54,244 nucleotides of DNA from an uncultured Bacteroidales bacterium (lineage in GTDB: Bacteria; Bacteroidota; Bacteroidia; Bacteroidales; Muribaculaceae): NCBI GenBank assembly GCA_902776955.1, contig CACYSG010000045.1:1-54244 (forward strand), given 5' to 3'. How positions within the stretch are numbered: position 1 is the stretch's first letter; the number at the start of each line of letters is the position of its first letter. Position numbers and translations under genes: made by a program. The notes beneath the pieces were generated by a model. The model made no database searches and was not told the DNA's origin. It saw only the letters and a list, made by a program, of their open reading frames with translations. Below are positions 34,720 through 44,491 of this stretch, piece by piece.

Positions 34720-35721
34720 ATGAGACGATACATTGCCATATTGATTGCGCTGGCTGTCGCCGTAACTGCCATGTTCTGCTCGCGCGAGCGCAAGCGGTAC
34801 TTCGTTAACGAGGGCGTCGTATGGACCACCGAGTACCATATCACCTATGAGGCGACACACGACCTGAACGACAGCATCCAACTCCTCCTGGGCAACCTCG
34901 ACATGAGCGTCTCGCCCTATAACAAGGCGTCACTCATCACAGCCCTGAACGAGGGCTCGATGACGCGTGTCGACGCCTATATCAAGCGCCTGCTTGAGGC
35001 CTCGCGCATCGTGCACAACGAGAGCGGCGGCGCCTTTGACCCGACGGTCATGCCCCTGGTCAACGCCTGGGGATTCGGCTACAAGAACGGCAAGATGCCT
35101 ACCAAAGCCCAGATTGACAGCATCCTCACGTTCATCGGCATGGACAAGGTGAGCCTGCGCGGCGACACCCTCGTCAAGAGCGATCCGCGCGTGATGCTCG
35201 ACTTCAGCTCCATCGCCAAGGGGATGGCCTGTGACGAAATCGGACGGATGCTCGCCCGTAACGGCGCCCGCAACTGGCTAGTCGAAATCGGTGGCGAAGT
35301 GGCCGCCAGCGGCGTGAGCAAGCGCGGCACCCCATGGCAGGTATCGGTAGACCTGCCCAACGGCGATGCCCACGAGAGCGCCGTAGTGCTCGCCCTCGAC
35401 AGCGGTGCCGTTGCCACCAGCGGCAACTACCGCAAGTGGCGCGAAGAAGGAGGTAACAAAATTTCGCACATCATCGACCCGCACACGGGTGACAGCCGCA
35501 CCGGCACGCTGCTCAGCGTCACCATCATCGCCCCCGACTGCATGACCGCCGATGCCTGGGCCACCGCCTGCATGGTCATGGGCGACAGTGCCGTCAAGGC
35601 CATGATGCAGCCACGCCGCGACCTGGGCGTGATGACCATCAGCGCCGACACCGTCACCGGTAACCTCGTCGTCTGGAGCAACGCCCCGTTTGCCGACCGC
35701 ATCAACGCACAAAATCCGTAA
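34720..35721 (+). CDS. apbE: FAD:protein FMN transferase (ApbE)
   Basis: 333 aa. It transfers FMN from FAD to a Thr in periplasmic proteins (e.g. Nqr/Rnf subunits). The N-terminus (MRRYIAILIALAVAVTAMFC) is a lipoprotein-type signal. Conserved pieces: ESGGAFDPTVMPLVNAWGF, DFSSIAKGMACDEI, LVEIGGEVAASG, SGNYRKW, HIIDPHTG and TADAWATACMVMG (the metal/FAD site). Length is normal. It may serve the Na-pumping quinone reductase that re-oxidises quinol produced by the neighbouring GlpABC (inference). Confidence 0.93.
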   Translation: MRRYIAILIALAVAVTAMFCSRERKRYFVNEGVVWTTEYHITYEATHDLNDSIQLLLGNLDMSVSPYNKASLITALNEGSMTRVDAYIKRLLEASRIVHNESGGAFDPTVMPLVNAWGFGYKNGKMPTKAQIDSILTFIGMDKVSLRGDTLVKSDPRVMLDFSSIAKGMACDEIGRMLARNGARNWLVEIGGEVAASGVSKRGTPWQVSVDLPNGDAHESAVVLALDSGAVATSGNYRKWREEGGNKISHIIDPHTGDSRTGTLLSVTIIAPDCMTADAWATACMVMGDSAVKAMMQPRRDLGVMTISADTVTGNLVVWSNAPFADRINAQNP

Positions 35722-35737
35722 GACAACGGCACATACG

Positions 35738-35880
35738 ATTCCTTTTAAAAGACAACTTAGACAACTTTAACAACTTTTTCAAAGACAACGAGATAAACGG
35801 CCTTTTAAAAAGACAACTTGGACAACTTTAACAACTATTTCATTATTAAGTTGTTAGAGTTATCCAAGTTGTTTTTTCAA
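35738..35880. repeat. 9-bp-period ACAACTT array with a 30-bp bidirectional terminator hairpin
   Basis: Units GACAACTTA, GACAACTTT, AACAACTTT recur at 9 bp. The second half folds: 35807-35836 (AAAAAGACAACTTGG...) pairs with 35848-35877 (...CCAAGTTGTTTTTT) with about three mismatches. A-tract and T-tract flanks suit termination from both sides, fitting the convergent apbE (+) and glpR-like (-) genes. Confidence 0.85.
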
Positions 35881-35904
35881 CTAAGGAGGCGAGGGGTAGT
35901 TGTA

Positions 35905-36669
35905 TTATTGGGCTATGATGAGTTCGATGCCGAGCTCCTCGATGCGCTTGATCACCTGGGGCGACACGCCGGCGTCGGTGATGATGGCATCCACAGCGTC
36001 GATGTCGGCAATCTTGGCGAAGCCACGGCGCCCGAACTTGCTGCTATCGGCCAGGACGATGGTCTTTTGGGCTGCCGCCATCATCTTCTGATTCAGATTG
36101 GCCTCGCGCAAATCGGTCGTCGTGATGCCGTACTCGATATCGATGCCGTCCACCCCCAGGTAGAGTTTGCTGAACGAACACTGCTCGAGGATGCGCATCG
36201 CGTACTCCCCCACCACCGACAGGCTGCTGTGCCGCAACATGCCGCCCAGCTGGATGATGTCGATGTCGTCGTGCTGCGACAGGATGTTGCTCACCGCCAG
36301 CGACGCCGACACAACCGTGAGTCTGTGGACGGGTTGGATGTTGCGGGCCAGGGCGTGAACCGTGGTTCCCGAGGCGATGGCAATGCTGTCGTCCTGGGTG
36401 ATGAGACGTGCCGCCTCACGGCCGATGGCATGCTTCTGATCGGAGGCAAGTTTCTCTTTCTCGTTCACCGAGCGGTTATTGATGTAGGGGTTCACCAGCA
36501 CCGCCTTGCCATGACTGCGATACAGCTTGTCGCTCTTTTCCAGATCAGTGAGATCCTTGCGAACCGTTACCGCGCTGACATTGAGCATCGACACCAAATC
36601 CGATACCTGCACCGACCCATGCTTGATCAGTGCTTCCATAATCATCTCGTGACGTTCTTCCTTGGTCAT
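35905..36669 (-). CDS. glpR: DeoR/GlpR-family transcriptional repressor
   Basis: 254 aa from MTKEERHEMIMEALIKHGSV. N-terminal winged HTH: VQVSDLVSMLNVSAVTVRKD then LYRSHGKAVL. The C-terminal DeoR sensor domain has IASGTTVHALARNI, LGGMLRHSSLSVVG, GVDGID-x-GITT and TIVLADSSKFGRRGF, the sugar-phosphate isomerase-like fold. The divergent position next to glpABC-T-Q makes it the likely glycerol-3-phosphate-responsive regulator; the symbol rests on that context. A -7 box TACTTTTG (36718-36711, minus strand) lies ~42 nt before the start. Confidence 0.85.
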   Translation of the reverse strand: MTKEERHEMIMEALIKHGSVQVSDLVSMLNVSAVTVRKDLTDLEKSDKLYRSHGKAVLVNPYINNRSVNEKEKLASDQKHAIGREAARLITQDDSIAIASGTTVHALARNIQPVHRLTVVSASLAVSNILSQHDDIDIIQLGGMLRHSSLSVVGEYAMRILEQCSFSKLYLGVDGIDIEYGITTTDLREANLNQKMMAAAQKTIVLADSSKFGRRGFAKIADIDAVDAIITDAGVSPQVIKRIEELGIELIIAQ

Positions 36670-36830
36670 AGCAAAAAAAATGAATTGATTCTGTTTTCGT
36701 TTTGATGCGGCAAAAGTAAATAAAAGACCAATACGCTCCAAAGAAATCGGCAAGAATCTTTCGTTTTTTTTCAAAAAGAAAGAAAAACTGGGTTAAAATC
36801 AACAAATTTTACTTTTGATTACAGAACAAG

Positions 36831-36870
36831 ACGAAACTATAATGAAATATAAACGAAACTACTATCTTTG
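36831..36870 (+). promoter_or_regulatory. Direct repeat ACGAAACTA x2 overlapping a -7 box; candidate GlpR operator
   Basis: ACGAAACTA at 36831-36839 and 36853-36861, 22 bp apart (two helical turns), immediately followed by TATCTTTG (36863-36870). A third CGAAACTA lies at 36999-37006. DeoR-type repressors bind repeated short motifs containing TTTCG/CGAAA. Confidence 0.55.
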
Positions 36871-36964
36871 GTAGAAATCAAACCATTGCACAATTATATC
36901 CCACTATAAATTAATATTTTACGCAAACTGAAAATCGTGTATTTCAAAAATAATACGAAATTAT

Positions 36965-37006
36965 TTTGTCAATCCAAAAACCTTTTATAACTTTGCACCG
37001 AAACTA
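36965..37006 (+). promoter_or_regulatory. glpA promoter with operator-like CGAAACTA at the start site
   Basis: TTTG (36965-36968), 19 bp, TAACTTTG (36988-36995), a full consensus match, then CGAAACTA at 36999-37006, where a bound repressor would block transcription. glpA starts at 37045. Confidence 0.7.
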
Positions 37007-37044
37007 ATTCATACAATTGGTCAAGCTAGCTTAAAACCGAGTAT

Positions 37045-38688
37045 ATGGTTACCAACGAAGTTTATAAGAAAGAATATGACGTGATCATCGTGGGTGGCGG
37101 CGCTACCGGCGCCGGCACCGCGAGAGATTGCGCCTTGCGCGGCCTGAACGTGCTGCTGGTCGAGCGCAATGACTACAGCACGGGTGCCACGGGCCGCAAC
37201 CACGGCCTGATGCACAGCGGCGCGCGCTATGCCGTCACCGACGGCGAGAGCGCCAGCGAATGTATCAGCGAGAACATGATTCTGAGGCGCATCGCCCGCC
37301 ACTGCGTGGAGGAGACCGACGGCCTGTTCATCACCCTTCCCGAGGACGACCTGGACTACCAGCGCACCTTTGTGGAGGCGTGCCAGCGTGCCGGCATCCG
37401 CGCCGACGTCATCGACCCCGACGAGGCGCGCCGCATCGAGCCCGCCGTGAACCCCGCCCTCATCGGCGCCGTGCGTGTTCCCGACGCCGCCATCGACCCG
37501 TTCCGCCTCACCGTCGCCAACCTGCTTGACGCCCGCATGCATGGCGCCGAGACGCTCAACTACCACGAGGTGGAGGGCGTGATCGTCAACCAGAACCGCG
37601 TCGAGGGCCTGAAACTTCTCAACAAGCTCAACGGCGAGCATGTGGAGGTGCGCGGACGCGTCATCGTCAACGCCGCCGGCATCTGGGGCCAGCGCATCGC
37701 CCAGATGGCAGGGGTGAACATCTCGATGTTCCCCGCCCGCGGCGCGCTGCTCATCTTTGGCCACCGCGTGAACAACATGGTCATCAACCGCTGCCGCAAG
37801 CCCGCCAACGCCGATATCCTCGTGCCCGACGACACCGTGTGCGTGATCGGCACCACCAGTGACCGCATCCCCATCGAGACGGTCGACGACATGCGCGTGA
37901 CGCGCGAGGAGGTGGACGTGCTGCTCAAGGAGGGCGTGAAAATCGCCCCGTCGCTTGCCACGACCCGCATCATCCGCGCCTACGCCGGCGTGAGGCCGCT
38001 GGTCGCCAGCGACAACGACCCGAGCGGCCGCAGCATCAGCCGCGGCATCGTGTGCTTGGACCACGCCCAGCGTGACGGCCTCGAGGGCTTCATCACCATC
38101 ACGGGCGGCAAGATGATGACCTACCGCCTGATGGGCGAGATCGCCACCAACGCCGTGTGCGCCAAGCTGGGCAACACCGCACCCTGCGTCACCGCCAGCC
38201 GCCCGCTGCCGGGTTCTGAGGAAGATGGACCGCGCGAGAGCGACGCCACCAAGCGTTACAGCTTCGGCGAGCGCGCCGCCATCGGACGCCACGGCTCGCT
38301 GGCTGCCCGCATTGAGAAAGACAACGATATCGACAACGCCCTGGTGTGCGAGTGTGAAGGCGTCACCGTGGGCGAGATCAAATATGCCGTGCACCAGCTG
38401 CATGTGCACAACCTGGTGAACCTGCGCCGACGCACCCGAGTGGGCATGGGTACCTGCCAGGGCAAACTCTGCTCCTGCCGCGCCGCATCGCTGATGGGCG
38501 AGTTCCGCCACGACGTGAAGGGCGCCCAGGAAGACCTGGCGGCCTTCCTCGACGAGCGCTGGAAGGGCATGAGGCCCGTCGCCTGGGGCGACACGCTGCG
38601 CGAGGCGCAGCTCACTGCCGCCATCTATGAGGGGCTGTGCGGACTGGATATGGCTGTAAACATCGAAGGAAAGGAGGACGTGCAATGA
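37045..38688 (+). CDS. glpA: Anaerobic glycerol-3-phosphate dehydrogenase subunit A
   Basis: 547 aa. FAD-binding motif VIIVGGGATGAGTARDCALRG near the N-terminus (residues ~14-34 as a whole), then GRNHGLMHSGARYAV, GGKMMTYRLMGE. The C-terminal ~110 residues are the BFD-like [2Fe-2S] domain with CECEGVTVGEI (~435) and GTCQGKLCSC (~469-478), as in E. coli GlpA. It oxidises G3P to dihydroxyacetone phosphate. Its stop overlaps glpB as ATGA. Length agrees with the family. Confidence 0.97.
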   Translation: MVTNEVYKKEYDVIIVGGGATGAGTARDCALRGLNVLLVERNDYSTGATGRNHGLMHSGARYAVTDGESASECISENMILRRIARHCVEETDGLFITLPEDDLDYQRTFVEACQRAGIRADVIDPDEARRIEPAVNPALIGAVRVPDAAIDPFRLTVANLLDARMHGAETLNYHEVEGVIVNQNRVEGLKLLNKLNGEHVEVRGRVIVNAAGIWGQRIAQMAGVNISMFPARGALLIFGHRVNNMVINRCRKPANADILVPDDTVCVIGTTSDRIPIETVDDMRVTREEVDVLLKEGVKIAPSLATTRIIRAYAGVRPLVASDNDPSGRSISRGIVCLDHAQRDGLEGFITITGGKMMTYRLMGEIATNAVCAKLGNTAPCVTASRPLPGSEEDGPRESDATKRYSFGERAAIGRHGSLAARIEKDNDIDNALVCECEGVTVGEIKYAVHQLHVHNLVNLRRRTRVGMGTCQGKLCSCRAASLMGEFRHDVKGAQEDLAAFLDERWKGMRPVAWGDTLREAQLTAAIYEGLCGLDMAVNIEGKEDVQ

Positions 38689-39932
38689 GAATGGACACCG
38701 TCATCATGGGCGGAGGCCTGAGCGGCCTCACCTGCGGCATCGCGCTCGCCAAGCGCGGCAAGCGTGTCGCCATCGTGGCAAGCGGACAGAGCACCATGCT
38801 GTTTAACGGCGGCTCGATGGAGCTGCTGGGCAACATCGACGGCAAAACGGTCACCGCACCGCTGGAGGCCATCGCTACCCTGCCCAAGGACCACCCCTAC
38901 AGCAAAATCGGCGCCGACCGCATCGCCGGCCTCGCTGCCCGCGCCAAACTGATGCTCAGCGACTCGGGCATCAACATGGAGGGTGACGTGGCCGCCAACC
39001 ACTGGCGCATCACGCCTATGGGCGTCGCCAAGCCCGCCTGGCTCACGCTGAACGACCACCTGCGCATCAACGACCTCAACCAGCTGCCCGCCAAGCGCGT
39101 GGCGCTGATGTGCATCCGCGGATTCTTCGACCAGCCCAACTCGATGCTGGCCCAGGGATTACGCGACCTGGGATTTGAGGTAAACGCCATCGAGTTCACC
39201 ACCGACGACATCACGGCATTGCGCCGCAGCCCCAGCGAGATGCGCGCCACCAGCCTGGCAAAGCGCCTGGTGAGCCACAACGCCCTGCAGCGTTTGGCCG
39301 ACCAGGTCAACAGCCTCGCCGGAGATGCCGACATGGTGCTGCTGCCCAGCGTGTTCGGCCAGAACAACGCCGACGACTTCCAGACGCTGCAGTCGATGGT
39401 CAACAAGCCGCTGAGGCTCGTCGCCACCCTGCCGCCGTCAGTCGCAGGCATGCGGATGATGACGCAGCTGCGTCACTACTTCAGGATGCTGGGCGGCAAC
39501 TACCTGATGGGAGACAGCGCCGTCAGCGGCACCTTTGAGGGCGACCGCCTGACCGCCGTCACCACCGCCAAACTCGGCGACATGCCCCTCAGGGCCGACC
39601 ACTTTGTGCTCGCTACGGGCTCCTTTATCAGCCGCGGCCTGGTGGCCGACTATGAGCGCGTCTACGAGCCCGTGCTGGGCGTGGATGTGAACGCCGACAG
39701 CGACCCCAACCGATGGACGCAATTCGGCGTGCTGCAACCTCAGGCTTACTCCCGCTTTGGTGTGGCCACCGACGAGAGGCTGCGCTGCCTCAAGCAAGGC
39801 AAGCCAATCGTCAACCTCCATGCCGTGGGCAGTATCCTGAGCGGACACGACGCAGTAAAGATGGGCGACGGCACCGGTGTGTCACTGTTGACGGCACTTG
39901 CCGCCATCGACGACATCATCAAGAGCGAATAG
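38685..39932 (+). CDS. glpB: Anaerobic glycerol-3-phosphate dehydrogenase subunit B
   Basis: 415 aa from MRMDTVIMGGGLSGLTCG, preceded by the ribosome site AAGGAGG and overlapping the glpA stop by ATGA, which decides the start against an upstream one at 38637. FMN/FAD-binding Rossmann GGGLSG at the N-terminus; FDQPNSMLAQGL, FVLATGSFISRGL and the final GTGVSLLTALAAID match GlpB. It links the GlpA catalytic subunit to GlpC. Confidence 0.95.
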   Translation: MRMDTVIMGGGLSGLTCGIALAKRGKRVAIVASGQSTMLFNGGSMELLGNIDGKTVTAPLEAIATLPKDHPYSKIGADRIAGLAARAKLMLSDSGINMEGDVAANHWRITPMGVAKPAWLTLNDHLRINDLNQLPAKRVALMCIRGFFDQPNSMLAQGLRDLGFEVNAIEFTTDDITALRRSPSEMRATSLAKRLVSHNALQRLADQVNSLAGDADMVLLPSVFGQNNADDFQTLQSMVNKPLRLVATLPPSVAGMRMMTQLRHYFRMLGGNYLMGDSAVSGTFEGDRLTAVTTAKLGDMPLRADHFVLATGSFISRGLVADYERVYEPVLGVDVNADSDPNRWTQFGVLQPQAYSRFGVATDERLRCLKQGKPIVNLHAVGSILSGHDAVKMGDGTGVSLLTALAAIDDIIKSE

Positions 39933-40022
39933 CCACCTTCATAACCCCTGTGCTAAAGAAGTTGGGAAACCTCAAGCAAAAATTTAAAATTACAACGATA
40001 ACTAAATTATAATCGGGACATT

Positions 40023-41282
40023 ATGTCTGACCGAATGCAAATCAGCAACCTCAGCGAAAACAACTTTGAGCAATGCACCAAGTGCAGCATCTGTACCACG
40101 GTTTGCCCGGTTGCCGCTGTGACTACCGACTATCCCGGACCCAAACAGGCCGGCCCCGATGGCGAGCGCTATCGTCTGAAGGATCCCGCCTATTATGACA
40201 AGGCGCTGAAACTGTGCCTGAACTGCAAGCGCTGCGAGGTGGCATGCCCCAGCGGCGTGCACATTGCCGACATCATCCAAAAAGCCCGCATGGACGCCGG
40301 CGAGGGCAAGCGTGCCAGCCTGCGCGACACAATGCTCGCCAACACCGACCTGCTGGGCACTGTCGCCAATATCGTGGCCCCCGTCGCCAACGTCACCCTA
40401 GGCCTCAAGCCCACTAAGTGGGCCATGCACAACATGATGGCCATCGACAAGCGCCGCACCTTCCCCGCCTACAGCCGCACCAAGTTTGAGACATGGTTCA
40501 AGCGTCATGCCGCCGACCAGCAGAACGCCTACCCCAACCACGTGAGCTACTTCCACGGCTGCTATGTGAACTACAACTTCCCCAAGCTCGGACAGGACCT
40601 CGTGAAGCTGATGAACGCCGCTGGCTATGGCGTGCATCTGCTCAACAAGGAGCGGTGCTGCGGCGTCGCCCTCATCGCCAACGGCCTCTACAAGCAGGCC
40701 AAGCGACAGGCACGCGTCAATGCGACGAACATACGCCAGGCCGTGAACGGCAAGCACTACACGGTGCTCACCACGAGCTCCAGCTGCACCTTTAACCTGC
40801 GCGACGAGTACCCCGCCATCCTGGACGAGGACACCAGCGATGTGCGCGACAGCATCATGCTGGCAACACGTTTTATCTATAAACTTGTAGATGAGGAGAA
40901 AATCAAATTAATCTTCAAGCAAGACTATAAGCGTCGCATTGCTTATCACACCGCCTGCCACATGCAGCGCATGGGCTGGCAGCTGTACAGCATCGAGCTG
41001 CTGAGGATGATTCCCGGCCTCGATCTCGTGGAACTTGAGCAGAACTGCTGCGGCATCTCGGGCACCTACGGCTTCAAGAAGGAGAATTACGAACGCAGCC
41101 AGGCCATCGGAGCCACCCTGTTCAAGGACATTGAGGACGCACGGGTAGAGGCCGTGTCCACCGACTGCGAGACCTGCAAGTGGCAAATCGAGATGTCCAC
41201 AGGCCTGCCCGTCGAGAACCCCGTCAGCATCCTCGCCGACGCCCTCGACGTAGAAGCCACGCGCAAGGCGAATGGAGTTTAG
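40023..41282 (+). CDS. glpC: Anaerobic glycerol-3-phosphate dehydrogenase subunit C
   Basis: 419 aa. Two 4Fe-4S ferredoxin motifs: C18-x2-C21-x2-C24-x3-C28P (CTKCSICTTVCP) and CLNCKRCEVACPSG (~65-78). Two CCG domains follow: HGCYVNYNFPKLG with ERCCGVAL (~211) and CHMQRMG with QNCCGISGTYG (~342). It passes electrons from GlpAB to the membrane quinone pool. 90 nt separate it from glpB. Confidence 0.96.
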   Translation: MSDRMQISNLSENNFEQCTKCSICTTVCPVAAVTTDYPGPKQAGPDGERYRLKDPAYYDKALKLCLNCKRCEVACPSGVHIADIIQKARMDAGEGKRASLRDTMLANTDLLGTVANIVAPVANVTLGLKPTKWAMHNMMAIDKRRTFPAYSRTKFETWFKRHAADQQNAYPNHVSYFHGCYVNYNFPKLGQDLVKLMNAAGYGVHLLNKERCCGVALIANGLYKQAKRQARVNATNIRQAVNGKHYTVLTTSSSCTFNLRDEYPAILDEDTSDVRDSIMLATRFIYKLVDEEKIKLIFKQDYKRRIAYHTACHMQRMGWQLYSIELLRMIPGLDLVELEQNCCGISGTYGFKKENYERSQAIGATLFKDIEDARVEAVSTDCETCKWQIEMSTGLPVENPVSILADALDVEATRKANGV

Positions 41283-41312
41283 TTTCTAGTCCCTAGTCCC
41301 TAGTTTCTAGTT
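41281..41312. repeat. 7-bp-period array CTAGTCC/CTAGTTT
   Basis: Four units (ctagtcc, ctagtcc, ctagttt, ctagttg) directly after the glpC stop. One more of the short-period spacer arrays found in this window. Confidence 0.8.
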
Positions 41313-41397
41313 GATACTTGAGTAGTGGCAAGCGAATAAAAAAATATTCATATTATTACATAAATCAACAACTTAACACCTAAAACCTAAAGTAATT

Positions 41398-42822
41398 ATG
41401 GCAAGTTTTTTAGCTCCCCCGGCCTATAAGCCGGAACAGACCGGCCCCGAGGCCGATGCCAAGTACAAGAGACTGCGTTGGCAAGTCTTTATCGGCATCT
41501 TCATCGGCTATGCCGGCTTCTACCTGGTGAGAAAGAATTTCTCCATGGCAATTCCCATGCTGGAGCCGTTCGGCTTCACCAAGGGCATGCTGGGTACTGC
41601 CCTGGCGATGAATGCCGTAGCCTATGGCTTCTCGAAGTTTGTCATGGCCAGCATCAGCGACCGCAGCAACGCGCGTCGTTTCCTGCCGCTGGGTCTGATC
41701 CTGTCGGCCATCGCCATGCTGTTCATGATGGTTCCCATCACCCTGCTCGACCCCATCGGTCATCCCGAGCGCAAGGGTCTCGCCGTCTTCCTGATGGGTG
41801 CCTTCAACTTCCTCGTGGGTTGGTTCCAGGGTATGGGCTGGCCTCCGTGCGGACGCGTGATGACGCGCTGGTTCTCGATTAAGGAGCGCGGCACCTGGAT
41901 GAGCGTGTGGAACTGCGCCCACAACGTGGGTGGCGCCCTCGTCGGCCCGATGGCCGCCTATGGTGCCATGTGGTTCGGCTCGTGGTTCTATGGCACCGAC
42001 GAGAAGATGTACTTCCTCATCGGCACCTATGCCTTCCCCGCCGCTGTAGCCATCCTGATTGCGATTATCGCCTACATCCTTATCCGCGACACCCCTCAGT
42101 CCTGTGGTCTGCCCCCCATCGAGAAGTGGAGCGGTAGTGCTTCCAAGAACTATGACGAGAAGAAGAGCGAGCAGTCACTGAGCATCGGCCAGATTTTCAA
42201 GACCGTCCTCAGCAACAAGTTCCTGTGGTACATCGCGCTGGCCAACTCCTTTATCTATATGGTGCGCTACGGCTGCCTGGACTGGGCTCCCACCATCCTG
42301 AGCGAGCAGGGCGTGGACATCAAGAACGCCGGTTGGGCTTACTTTGCCTATGAGATCGCCGCCATTCCCGGCACCATCTTCTGCGGCTGGCTGAGCGACA
42401 AGGTCTTCAACGGCCGTCGCGCGTTGCCCACCATGATCTTTATGGCGCTCATCATCGTCGCCATCGTCATCTACTGGCAGAACATGACCAACCTGAGCGT
42501 TGTCATCGGCTGCCTGATTGCCATCGGCTTCCTCATCTACGGTCCCGTGATGCTCATCGGTGTGCAGGCTCTTGACCTGGCTCCCAAGAATGCAGCGGGC
42601 ACCGCCGCCGGCCTTACCGGTTTCATGGGCTACGTGCTCGGTACCGCCATCCTGGCCAACTCGGTGCTGGGTTATGTGGCCGAGAGCACCGGCGGATGGG
42701 ACATGCCGTTTATCCTGCTTATCGTGGGTTGCGTGTGCGCCATCTTCTTCATGGCCTTGACCTACAAGGAGGAACAATACCTCGTTGCCGACCGCAAGGG
42801 CGAGCACATCGAGAAGAAATAA
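41398..42822 (+). CDS. glpT: Glycerol-3-phosphate transporter (OPA-family MFS antiporter)
   Basis: 474 aa with 12 predicted hydrophobic helices. Family marks: GYAGFYLVRKNFSMAIP near residue 40, GWFQGMGWPPCGRVMTRWFS (OPA signature) near 145, and VRYGCLDWAPTIL near 290. It exchanges G3P for phosphate across the inner membrane. It lies between glpC and glpQ, giving a G3P uptake-and-use operon. The 115-nt gap upstream contains the CTAGTCC array and an AT-rich leader, so a secondary promoter is possible. Confidence 0.95.
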   Translation: MASFLAPPAYKPEQTGPEADAKYKRLRWQVFIGIFIGYAGFYLVRKNFSMAIPMLEPFGFTKGMLGTALAMNAVAYGFSKFVMASISDRSNARRFLPLGLILSAIAMLFMMVPITLLDPIGHPERKGLAVFLMGAFNFLVGWFQGMGWPPCGRVMTRWFSIKERGTWMSVWNCAHNVGGALVGPMAAYGAMWFGSWFYGTDEKMYFLIGTYAFPAAVAILIAIIAYILIRDTPQSCGLPPIEKWSGSASKNYDEKKSEQSLSIGQIFKTVLSNKFLWYIALANSFIYMVRYGCLDWAPTILSEQGVDIKNAGWAYFAYEIAAIPGTIFCGWLSDKVFNGRRALPTMIFMALIIVAIVIYWQNMTNLSVVIGCLIAIGFLIYGPVMLIGVQALDLAPKNAAGTAAGLTGFMGYVLGTAILANSVLGYVAESTGGWDMPFILLIVGCVCAIFFMALTYKEEQYLVADRKGEHIEKK

Positions 42823-42868
42823 ACAGTAATTATCACAATAATTTTATTCATCAAAAACCAAACTACTT

Positions 42869-44491
42869 ATGTTTAAACATCTCGTTAGAGTAGGTCTGTT
42901 GAGCGCCGTTGTGCTCGCGACCTTCACCTCATGTGAGGAAGAACAGCAGTTCACCAATGAGAAGCTTGATGCCAAGCGTGTTGAAGTTCAGGTGCTGAAC
43001 AACGACCTGGCCAAGGTTCGTGATTATGTACCCTTGTATGCCGTCGTTGCACACCGCGGTTCCACCTTCTGGGCTCCCGAGGAGACCGAGGCATCGTGGC
43101 GCTGGGCCCGTGAAATGGGCGCCGACTATCTCGAGAGCGACGTGCAGTGCACCAAGGACGGTATCGTGCTTGCCAACCACGATGAGAACCTGAAGCGCAC
43201 CACCAACATCGAGAACGTCTTCAGCGAGAACGTTCCCGCCAGCCGTGTGGACTTCTACATGAGTCTGGGTTTCTCGCGCGCTGACGCCGAGGCACAGTAT
43301 GGCCGCGACATGGCCGCCTTCCGCCCCTTCTACACCCTGAGCTACTACTATGCCGAGCTGCTCATGCTCGACGCCGGTAGCTGGTTCAACGAGAGTTCGC
43401 TGGAGCAGGCCCGTCCCACCTTCAAGGCTACCGAGAACGGCCGCTTTGAGAATGGCCACATCGTTTACAGCAACGGCCTGTACATCAGCGCCATCCAGGA
43501 CCAGATCGCCTATGCCCAGGGCAAGCGACTGGTGCGTGACGCCGAGGGCCGCCGCGTGCTCACCTACAAGGTGAAGGACGAATACCGTGGCATGACGCTG
43601 GAGCAGATTTACAACAAGATCAAGGAGAAAGGCCAGTACAACGCCAAGTACATGGACTTCATCGAGTACGACTTCGCCAACGCCTATGAGGCTGACCCCG
43701 AGGACACCGGCAACCGCCCCGGCATCTATGTCGAGTTCAAGGAGAGCTGGCTGAACCCCGGCAACATGGAGCAGCGCGTGTATGACGTCCTGGCCGAGTG
43801 TGGCTGGAACATCATCACCAAGGATCCCGGCGAGCAGCCCTTCTACAAGAATGGCAAGGTGAACGTGGGCAACACCCGCGGCCGCGTCATCCTGCAGACC
43901 TTCTCGTTTGACGCACTGCGTCGCGCCAACGACGTCTTCAAGGGCCGTATCCCCATGTGCTACCTGCTGTGGATCAGCGAGCCTCCCTATGCTACCGATA
44001 TCGCCTATGACAACCCCACCGGCTATGCAGCCTTCATCAAGTGGGCACAGGACAATGGCGCACACATCATCGGTCCGGCCATCAGCGGTGCTCCCAACAA
44101 CTATCCCGAGATGAACGCTCCCTGGCAGGCCTACATGATTCGCAAGAGCCAGATGCTCAACCATCCCTACAGCTTCGACAGCTGGGCCCAGATGACCAAG
44201 TACATGGGCTACTACAACTATGAGTGGGAGACCGAGTTTGACGACTTGCTCCGCCTGGAGATTCCCGCTACTCCCTATTGCACCTCGAGCTATCCCCACA
44301 GTGTACCCGTGTACATGGACGGCTTCTTCACCAACCGCACCGAGATGTCGTTGCGTTACATGATCGAGAACGGTTTCCGCGGCAACGCTCAGCTGCCCAA
44401 CCCCTTCCACGCCGGTCAGAAGTATGACAACTCGCAGGCCAATGTCACCGTTCCCGATGCCGTTGCCACCCTCGAGCGTCTGGGTTACTAA
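42869..44491 (+). CDS. glpQ: Glycerophosphodiester phosphodiesterase lipoprotein
   Basis: 540 aa. Lipobox near residue 19-20 (FTSCEEE). The GDPD TIM-barrel motifs are VAHRGSTFWAPEETEASWRW (~59-78), LESDVQCTKDGIVLANHDE (~89-107) and EFKESW (~290); His61 and His105 would be the acid/base pair. It is longer than E. coli GlpQ by ~180 residues, mostly an insertion around 115-230 (YMSLGFSRADAEAQY and following). It hydrolyses glycerophosphodiesters to G3P plus alcohol on the cell surface or in the periplasm, feeding GlpT. Confidence 0.93.
   Translation: MFKHLVRVGLLSAVVLATFTSCEEEQQFTNEKLDAKRVEVQVLNNDLAKVRDYVPLYAVVAHRGSTFWAPEETEASWRWAREMGADYLESDVQCTKDGIVLANHDENLKRTTNIENVFSENVPASRVDFYMSLGFSRADAEAQYGRDMAAFRPFYTLSYYYAELLMLDAGSWFNESSLEQARPTFKATENGRFENGHIVYSNGLYISAIQDQIAYAQGKRLVRDAEGRRVLTYKVKDEYRGMTLEQIYNKIKEKGQYNAKYMDFIEYDFANAYEADPEDTGNRPGIYVEFKESWLNPGNMEQRVYDVLAECGWNIITKDPGEQPFYKNGKVNVGNTRGRVILQTFSFDALRRANDVFKGRIPMCYLLWISEPPYATDIAYDNPTGYAAFIKWAQDNGAHIIGPAISGAPNNYPEMNAPWQAYMIRKSQMLNHPYSFDSWAQMTKYMGYYNYEWETEFDDLLRLEIPATPYCTSSYPHSVPVYMDGFFTNRTEMSLRYMIENGFRGNAQLPNPFHAGQKYDNSQANVTVPDAVATLERLGY

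Noticed and set aside
37021-38685. 554-aa minus-strand ORF opposite glpA
   Set aside because: Shadow ORF with repetitive Ala/His/Val composition, while glpA is certain.
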